Below, in pieces: positions 13,470 to 17,380 of a DNA stretch of 17,380 nucleotides. Within the stretch, counting starts at the first letter, position 1. Every line of letters begins with the position of its first letter. Source of the stretch: Candidatus Limivicinus faecipullorum (lineage in GTDB: Bacteria > Bacillota > Clostridia > Oscillospirales > Oscillospiraceae); assembly GCA_018711755.1 (NCBI GenBank), contig DVHY01000121.1, forward strand, positions 1 to 17,380, given 5' to 3'. The notes beneath the pieces are model-generated. The model made no database searches. It was not told the origin of the DNA and saw only the letters and a program-made list of their open reading frames with translations. The position numbers and the translations under genes are program-made.

Positions 13470-14483
13470 ATGCCGCTGAAGATAGTCAGAAACGACATTA
13501 CAAAAATGAAGCTTGACGCCATTGTCAGCGCCACCGACCCGGCTTTTTCCGGCAGCGGCGGGGCCGACGGAAGCATTCAGAGAGCAGCCGGACATGACTC
13601 TTTGCTCAAGTGCCTGGGCGCACTGCGGCCCGGGGAGGCAAAACTCACCAGAGCCGGACGCCTGCCCTGTAAATATCTGATATACACCGTAGGCCCGGTG
13701 TGGCAGGGCGGGGACCGGGGAGAGCCGGAGACCCTCGCCGCCTGCTACAGGAACTGCCTGGAGCTGGCGAAAAAAAGGGGCTGCAAAAGCCTTGTCTTTC
13801 CCCTTATCGCCTCCGGGGCCTTCGGCTATCCCAAGAGCCTGGCGCTGAAAACGGCTGTCGGCTCCATATCGGACTTCCTGATGGAAAAGGATATGGAGGT
13901 GTACCTGGTAGTATATGACAGGCAGGCGTATGAGATAAGCTCCAAGCTGTTTTCGGATATCAAGTCCTATATAGACGACAGGTATGTGGAGGAGCACCGC
14001 TTTTTTGCGGACTGCGGAAGAGCCCGGGAAGAAGGACCCGGGGAAATGGATGGCTTTGCCCTTTCCGCCCCGGCGGCGGCCTCGCCGGCCTGCCTGCCGG
14101 GGGCCGCGGGGGGATCGAGCCTGGAAGAGCTGATAGGACAGGTGGACGAGAGCTTCAGCCAGATGCTGCTGCGGAAAATAGACGAGGCGGGCATAAGCGA
14201 CAGCCAGTGCTACAAGAAGGCCAACATTGACCGCAAGCTCTTCTCCAAGATACGCAGCGATGTGAACTACCGCCCCTCAAAGCCCACGGCCATCGCCCTG
14301 GGCCTGGCGCTGGAGCTGCCATTGGAGGAGCTGAAGGAGCTGCTGGAAAAGGCGGGCTTTGCCCTGTCCCGCAGCAGCAAGTCCGACATCGTGGTGGAAT
14401 ATTTCGTGAGCAGGGGCAACTACAGCGTGTTCGAGATAAACGAGGCCCTGTTCGCCTTTGACCTGCGGCTGCTGGGGGGCTGA
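13470..14483 (+). CDS. Macro-domain protein with C-terminal helical/HTH-like domain
   Basis: A 337-aa protein. Residues 1-155 are a macro domain (ADP-ribose binding or processing): KIVRNDITKMKLDAIV (4-19), SGSGGADGSIQRAAG (27-41), YLIYTVGPVW (69-78), VFPLIASGAFGYP (109-121). An Ala/Gly/Pro-rich linker (180-218) leads to a conserved helical domain (222-337) with SFSQMLLRKIDEAGI, YKKANIDRKLFSKI, KPTAIALGLALEL and NEALFAFDLRLLG, which I know as a frequent partner of macro domains in Firmicutes and which resembles an XRE fold. In most relatives the motif after DAIV reads N-A-A-N; here it is S20-A-T-D23, so ADP-ribose hydrolysis may be reduced or changed. GGGGGCGGGG before ATG 13470 is the ribosome site. 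A vWA gene follows, a common pairing. Confidence 0.85.
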   Translation: MPLKIVRNDITKMKLDAIVSATDPAFSGSGGADGSIQRAAGHDSLLKCLGALRPGEAKLTRAGRLPCKYLIYTVGPVWQGGDRGEPETLAACYRNCLELAKKRGCKSLVFPLIASGAFGYPKSLALKTAVGSISDFLMEKDMEVYLVVYDRQAYEISSKLFSDIKSYIDDRYVEEHRFFADCGRAREEGPGEMDGFALSAPAAASPACLPGAAGGSSLEELIGQVDESFSQMLLRKIDEAGISDSQCYKKANIDRKLFSKIRSDVNYRPSKPTAIALGLALELPLEELKELLEKAGFALSRSSKSDIVVEYFVSRGNYSVFEINEALFAFDLRLLGG

Positions 14484-14519
14484 ATTGTCGCCCGGCAGGC
14501 GACCATAATAAAAGGGAAA

Positions 14520-14577
14520 CTCCCTATAATATGGCTGTAAGCTGAAACAAAGCCATATTACAGGGAGGTTTTTATTT
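14520..14577 (+). promoter_or_regulatory. Hairpin that encloses the ribosome binding site of the vWA gene
   Basis: CTCCCT-A-TAATATGGCT (14520-14536) pairs with AGCCATATTA-C-AGGGAG (14551-14567) across a 14-nt loop: 16 base pairs with one A-C mismatch. The right arm holds the Shine-Dalgarno AGGGAGG (14562-14568) and is followed by GTTTTTATTT up to the ATG (14578). It can therefore act as terminator-like or ribosome-blocking structure on RNA coming from the macro gene. A short GGGA/TCCC hairpin (14514-14524) competes with its base. A TATAAT (14525-14530) inside the left arm could start an RNA lacking that arm, though no -35 is visible. Confidence 0.6.
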
Positions 14578-15228
14578 ATGAAAAAAGGTCTTACGGAGAT
14601 GGTCTTCGTCCTGGACAGGAGCGGCTCCATGAGCGGCCTGGAGGCGGACACCATAGGCGGCTTCAACGCCATGATAGAAAAGCAGAAGAGGGAAGAGGGG
14701 GAGGCCCTGGTCTCCACCCTGCTCTTTGACAGCAGTGTCAGCATGCTCCATGACCGGCTGGACATAGGAAAGGTGCCGCCTATGACGGAAAAGGACTACA
14801 GCGTCAGAGGCTGCACTGCGCTGCTGGACGCGGTGGGCTCCGCCATAAGGCATATCGCGGGCATACACAAATATTCCCGGCCGGAGGACGTGCCGGAGCA
14901 CACGGTGTTCGTCATCACCACCGACGGCATGGAAAATGCCAGCCGCAGCTACAGCGCCGAAAAGGTGAAACAGATGATAGAAAAGGAAAAGAGCAAATAC
15001 GGCTGGGAGTTCCTGTTCCTGGGGGCAAATATAGATGCCGTGGAAACGGCGGGCCGGCTGGGCATAGAGGCCGACAGGGCGGCAAATTACATGGCGGACA
15101 GCCGGGGGACCAGCCTGAACTATGAGGCCATAGGCAAGGCCATATCCGGCCTGCGCACCTGCGCGCCCCTGGACGCAGGGTGGAAGAAGGAGATAGACCG
15201 GGACTTCAATAAGCGGGGCGGGAGATGA
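14578..15228 (+). CDS. von Willebrand factor A domain protein with complete MIDAS
   Basis: A 216-aa soluble protein, almost entirely one vWA domain. Metal-site residues seen: Asp13, Ser15, Ser17 in VLDRSGSMSG (11-20), Thr80 in GCTALLDAVG (78-87), and Asp116 in FVITTDGMEN (111-120). No signal peptide or membrane segment, so cytoplasmic. Such proteins usually bind partners in a Mg-dependent way; the tail KEIDRDF is basic and short. The downstream partner of the macro-domain gene in many Firmicutes, so a joint function in ADP-ribose-linked regulation or stress is inferred, not shown. The start is set by AGGGAGG (14562-14568), 9 nt before ATG, within a hairpin. Confidence 0.85.
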   Translation: MKKGLTEMVFVLDRSGSMSGLEADTIGGFNAMIEKQKREEGEALVSTLLFDSSVSMLHDRLDIGKVPPMTEKDYSVRGCTALLDAVGSAIRHIAGIHKYSRPEDVPEHTVFVITTDGMENASRSYSAEKVKQMIEKEKSKYGWEFLFLGANIDAVETAGRLGIEADRAANYMADSRGTSLNYEAIGKAISGLRTCAPLDAGWKKEIDRDFNKRGGR

Positions 15229-15258
15229 AAAAGGAGCCGGGCTGCTGCCCGGCTCCTT
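15228..15258 (-). terminator. Terminator of upp
   Basis: A perfect 12-bp stem, AAGGAGCCGGGC (15231-15242) with GCCCGGCTCCTT (15247-15258), TGCT loop. The U-tract (TTTTT, 15232-15228) is on the minus-strand side, so it mainly ends the minus-strand operon. It begins right at the vWA stop codon and could also hinder plus-strand transcription. Confidence 0.8.
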
Positions 15259-15291
15259 AGCCTGTGAAAAAAGTCCCGTCAGGAAGGCGGC

Positions 15292-15921
15292 TTACTTGGT
15301 GCCGAAGATACGGTCGCCGGCGTCGCCCAGACCGGGGACGATGTAGCCGTGGTCGTTGAGCCGCTCGTCCATGGCGGCCACAAAGATGTCCACGTCGGGG
15401 TGGTCCTTCTGCATGCGCTCCACGCCCTCGGGGGCGCCTATGATGCACATGAGCTTGATGTGTTTGGCCCCGGTCTCCTTCAGAAAGCTGATGGCGGCGG
15501 AGGCGGAGCCGCCGGTGGCCAGCATGGGGTCCACCACGATGATGTCCCTCTCCTTGATATCGGGGGGCATCTTAAAGTAATACTTCACCGGCTCAAGAGT
15601 GTCGGGGTCACGGAAGAGGCCTATATGGCCGACCTTCACGTTGGGCATCATGCTCACCATGCCGTCCACCATGCCCAGTCCGGCCCGGAGTATGGGGACG
15701 ACGGCCAGCTTCTTGCCGGCGATGCGGCGGCACTTGGCTACGGCTATGGGTGTTTCCACGTCCACTTCCTCCAGGGGCAGGTCCCTGGTGGCCTCATAGC
15801 ACATGAGCATGGCTATCTCGGATATCAGTTCCCGAAACTCCTTGACGCTGGTGTTCTTATCCCTGAGGATGGAGAGCTTGTGCTGGATAAGAGGATGGTC
15901 GAAAACACATACTTTGCTCAT
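15292..15921 (-). CDS. upp: Uracil phosphoribosyltransferase
   Basis: A 209-aa salvage enzyme making UMP from uracil and PRPP; the family length is about 208. Seen: FDHPLIQHKLSILRDKNTS (7-25), VVPILRAGLGMVDGM (74-88), the PRPP loop VVDPMLATGGSA (129-140), and the uracil-binding C-terminus GYIVPGLGDAGDRIFGTK (192-209). The start at 15921 has AAGGAG at the right distance; the frame extends 15 residues further upstream, but that ATG lacks a site. It lies 116 nt after tsaB on the same strand, probably partly co-transcribed. A small AGCGG/CCGCT hairpin (16022-16035) sits just after the tsaB stop, without a clear U-tract. I see no PyrR-like site. Confidence 0.93.
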   Translation of the reverse strand: MSKVCVFDHPLIQHKLSILRDKNTSVKEFRELISEIAMLMCYEATRDLPLEEVDVETPIAVAKCRRIAGKKLAVVPILRAGLGMVDGMVSMMPNVKVGHIGLFRDPDTLEPVKYYFKMPPDIKERDIIVVDPMLATGGSASAAISFLKETGAKHIKLMCIIGAPEGVERMQKDHPDVDIFVAAMDERLNDHGYIVPGLGDAGDRIFGTK

Positions 15922-16037
15922 CTTTAAATCTCCTTTGTATTCTATTGGCCGGGACTCCAGACTCACAGCGGCTGAGGCCTGGGGACAGGGGGCAGCCGGG
16001 GACCGGCCCTATATCAATAATAGCGGCGGACCGCTCC

Positions 16038-16742
16038 TTATTGCTCTTTCTCGGCGGCAGCCATGCGCTCCTGCCGCTCCCGCTCCGCCTGGGACAGGCG
16101 CAGATACACCGGCAGCAGCTGGTGGGCGTCCCCGGGCTTCTTGTCCATGGCGGCCATGGCCACGCCCCAGGCGCTCTGCCAGCGGAGGTTTTCCGGGGCC
16201 AGCACGTAGGGCAGGCCCTGTTCCTCCAGAAAGGAGGCGGTGAGCTTGGCTCCGTCCCCCACCAGGAAGACGGGGGTGTTCAGCTTCTCAAGCTCCCCGG
16301 CCAAAAGCGGCAGGGCGACGGCCCGGTCCGCGCAGAGACGTACCGGCCTGCCCCCCTCTATTTTAAAGAGGGCGTTATACACCTGGGAGCGCCGGGCGTC
16401 CATTACCGGGCAGATATAGCCGCCGGCGGAGAGCCCGTGCCAGGCCATGGCCTCCAGGGTGGAGACTCCCACACAGGGCTTATCCGAGGCCCAGGCCAGG
16501 CCCTTCACCGTGGAGACCCCTATGCGTATGCCGGTAAAAGAGCCGGGACCATGGGCCACGGCAAAGATATCCACCTTGTTCAGGCTGAGCTCGGCGTTTT
16601 TCAGCATGTCTTCCGCCATGGGCAGCAGGGTCCGGCTGTGGGTCAGACCGCTGCACTGGCTGTACTGGGAGATCAGGTCCCCGTCCCGCACCAGGGCCAC
16701 GGAGGCCGCTTTTGCGGAGGATTCAAAGGCAAGGGTCAGCAT
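16038..16742 (-). CDS. tsaB: tRNA t6A biosynthesis protein TsaB
   Basis: A 234-aa protein of the TsaB/YeaZ family, partner of TsaD and TsaE in making N6-threonylcarbamoyladenosine at position 37 of ANN-decoding tRNAs. Seen: an ASKHA-like start LTLAFESSAKAASVAL (2-17), THSRTLLPM (34-42), the hallmark HGPGSFTGIRIGVSTVKGLA (64-83), MDARRSQVY. The start codon overlaps the end of tsaE by 7 nt and is served by GAGGGGGCGG on the minus strand; the frame extends 39 residues further upstream inside tsaE but without support. Usual length is about 220-240. tsaE-tsaB are adjacent as is common; no rimI or tsaD follows, and upp comes next instead. Confidence 0.93.
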   Translation of the reverse strand: MLTLAFESSAKAASVALVRDGDLISQYSQCSGLTHSRTLLPMAEDMLKNAELSLNKVDIFAVAHGPGSFTGIRIGVSTVKGLAWASDKPCVGVSTLEAMAWHGLSAGGYICPVMDARRSQVYNALFKIEGGRPVRLCADRAVALPLLAGELEKLNTPVFLVGDGAKLTASFLEEQGLPYVLAPENLRWQSAWGVAMAAMDKKPGDAHQLLPVYLRLSQAERERQERMAAAEKEQ

Positions 16743-17161
16743 ATTTCCGCCCCCTCTATGGTGATTTTTCTCTCGGTGTCGGAGAGCTTTTCGATGGTGA
16801 CTTTTATCTCGTCCCCGAAAAAGGCCTCCTGTACGTTCTCGCTCCACTCCACGGCGCATATGGCGCCCCGGTTGAGATAGTCCTCCCAGCCGATATCAAA
16901 GAGCTCCTCGGCGGAGGAGAGGCGATACATGTCAAAATGGATGAGCTCCCGCTCCCCCAGATATTCGTTGACTATGGTAAAGGTGGGGCTGGACACACGG
17001 CAGCTGAGACCAAGACCCCGGGCCATGCCCCGGACAAAGGCGGTCTTCCCCGCGCCCAGGTCGCCGTACATGGCTACCACGGCGCCGCCGGGGAGACCGG
17101 CGGCCAACTTGCTGCCCAGCTCTTCCGTATCCTGCTCGCTGCGGCTGATAAATTCTGTCAT
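16736..17161 (-). CDS. tsaE: tRNA t6A biosynthesis ATPase TsaE
   Basis: A 141-aa P-loop ATPase of the TsaE/YjeE family that drives turnover of the TsaBD complex in t6A formation. Seen: Walker A GDLGAGKT (33-40), SSPTFTIVNEY (57-67), HFDMYRL (75-81), and Walker-B-like AVEWSE (103-108). The length is usual (about 150). GGAG lies 7 nt before the start on the minus strand. It is the first gene of the tsaE-tsaB(-upp) unit, with its promoter at 17223-17252 and a leader of roughly 55 nt. Confidence 0.93.
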   Translation of the reverse strand: MTEFISRSEQDTEELGSKLAAGLPGGAVVAMYGDLGAGKTAFVRGMARGLGLSCRVSSPTFTIVNEYLGERELIHFDMYRLSSAEELFDIGWEDYLNRGAICAVEWSENVQEAFFGDEIKVTIEKLSDTERKITIEGAEIC

Positions 17162-17222
17162 AGTATACTCCGCTTAGAATAAATTTCACAAATTGTCAAA
17201 TAATTTTACTGGCCTGAGGCTT

Positions 17223-17252
17223 ATTATAACACTGTCGGCCCCGTTGCGTAAA
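17223..17252 (-). promoter_or_regulatory. Promoter of the tsaE operon
   Basis: Read on the minus strand: TTTACG (17252-17247), 18-nt spacer, TATAAT (17228-17223). Its -35 overlaps the -35 of the divergent plus-strand promoter. A TTGACA closer to the gene (about 17195-17200) has no suitable -10. Confidence 0.5.
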
Positions 17253-17272
17253 GAGCTATTATATGCTAAAAT
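17244..17272 (+). promoter_or_regulatory. Promoter of the gene leaving the right edge
   Basis: TTGCGT (17244-17249), 17-nt spacer, TAAAAT (17267-17272) with a TGC extension (17264-17266). The roughly 70-nt leader holds a GC hairpin CCGCCC-TCCG-GGGCGG (17313-17328), a UNCG tetraloop. Confidence 0.6.
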
Positions 17273-17348
17273 ACACAAGGATACGCCGGGATATATTGTA
17301 TATATCTTTTTCCCGCCCTCCGGGGCGGAGACAGGCCCAGGAAAGGCG

Positions 17349-17380
17349 GTGCTGGAAATAAGAAAATTCAAGCCATACAT
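17349..17380 (+). CDS. Partial gene start (10 codons), identity uncertain
   Basis: GTG at 17349 preceded by AGGA (17339-17342) opens a frame reading M-L-E-I-R-K-F-K-P-Y that runs off the window. The promoter and leader upstream support a gene here. The opening resembles GNAT acetyltransferases (which often begin with I-R-x-F-x-x-x-D), but ten residues prove nothing. Confidence 0.35.
   Translation, partial: MLEIRKFKPY

Noticed and set aside
17186..17380. A minus-strand reading frame at the right edge
   Set aside because: It covers promoters for both directions and an AT-rich leader, with no motif or ribosome site visible.
1..17380. Insertion sequence, prophage, CRISPR array, tRNA or toxin-antitoxin pair
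   Set aside because: No transposase, integrase, repeat-spacer pattern, cloverleaf or typical toxin-antitoxin gene pair was seen on either strand.

Overview
The window (about 58-60% GC by eye) looks like chromosome from a spore-forming, anaerobic, high-GC Clostridia member, most likely of the Oscillospiraceae type. The evidence is the sporulation pair yabP-yabQ beside divIC and yabR, a 2-hydroxyacyl-CoA dehydratase-type enzyme with its oxygen-sensitive activase, and Shine-Dalgarno sites and promoters of Firmicutes form. Isoleucine is often encoded by ATA despite the high GC. I see no tRNA, rRNA, CRISPR array, insertion sequence or phage gene.

Layout. 1-1234: the tail of an upstream terminator and a long-form alanyl-tRNA editing protein (AlaX with DHHA1). 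1362-6373: a self-contained operon with its own TTGACA-17-TAAAAT promoter and strong terminator. It encodes an HgdB-like subunit, a long cysteine-rich HgdA-like subunit, a small membrane protein, an HgdC/BadF-type activase, a second related small membrane protein (52 aa), and a 242-aa relative of the acetyl-CoA synthase beta subunit (CdhC/AcsB) that stops just after a Cys-x2-Cys-x5-Cys motif. 6598-7854: an XRE regulator with six membrane segments. 7866-8061: an intergenic stretch of nested inverted repeats that may be a structured RNA. 8099-9664: yabP-yabQ-divIC-yabR. 9729-11033: a Cat2/AbfT-type CoA-transferase. 11156-11569 (-): a small membrane zinc-ribbon protein. 11737-13317: rpiB and a membrane-anchored glycosidase-like barrel protein. 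13470-15228: a macro-domain protein with a C-terminal helical domain, then a von Willebrand A protein whose ribosome binding site lies inside a hairpin. 15292-17161 (-): tsaE, tsaB and upp. 17349-17380: the first codons of a plus-strand gene that leaves the window.

The most interesting part is the 1.4-6.4 kb operon. In known systems HgdC-type activases use ATP to push a single electron at very low potential into an HgdAB-type iron-sulfur enzyme. Here the same parts come with two related single-pass membrane proteins and an ACS-beta-like protein lacking the Cys-Gly-Cys nickel site. No substrate-binding CoA-transferase is in the operon; the only one in the window sits 3.4 kb downstream in another transcription unit. 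The substrate cannot be read from the sequence. I infer an ATP-driven reductase or dehydratase, possibly membrane-associated, with a repurposed ACS-like accessory. Starts were moved from the longest open frame to the best Shine-Dalgarno-supported codon for six genes (HgdB-like, HgdA-like, CoA-transferase, rpiB, macro, upp), and for tsaB, which overlaps tsaE by 7 nt.
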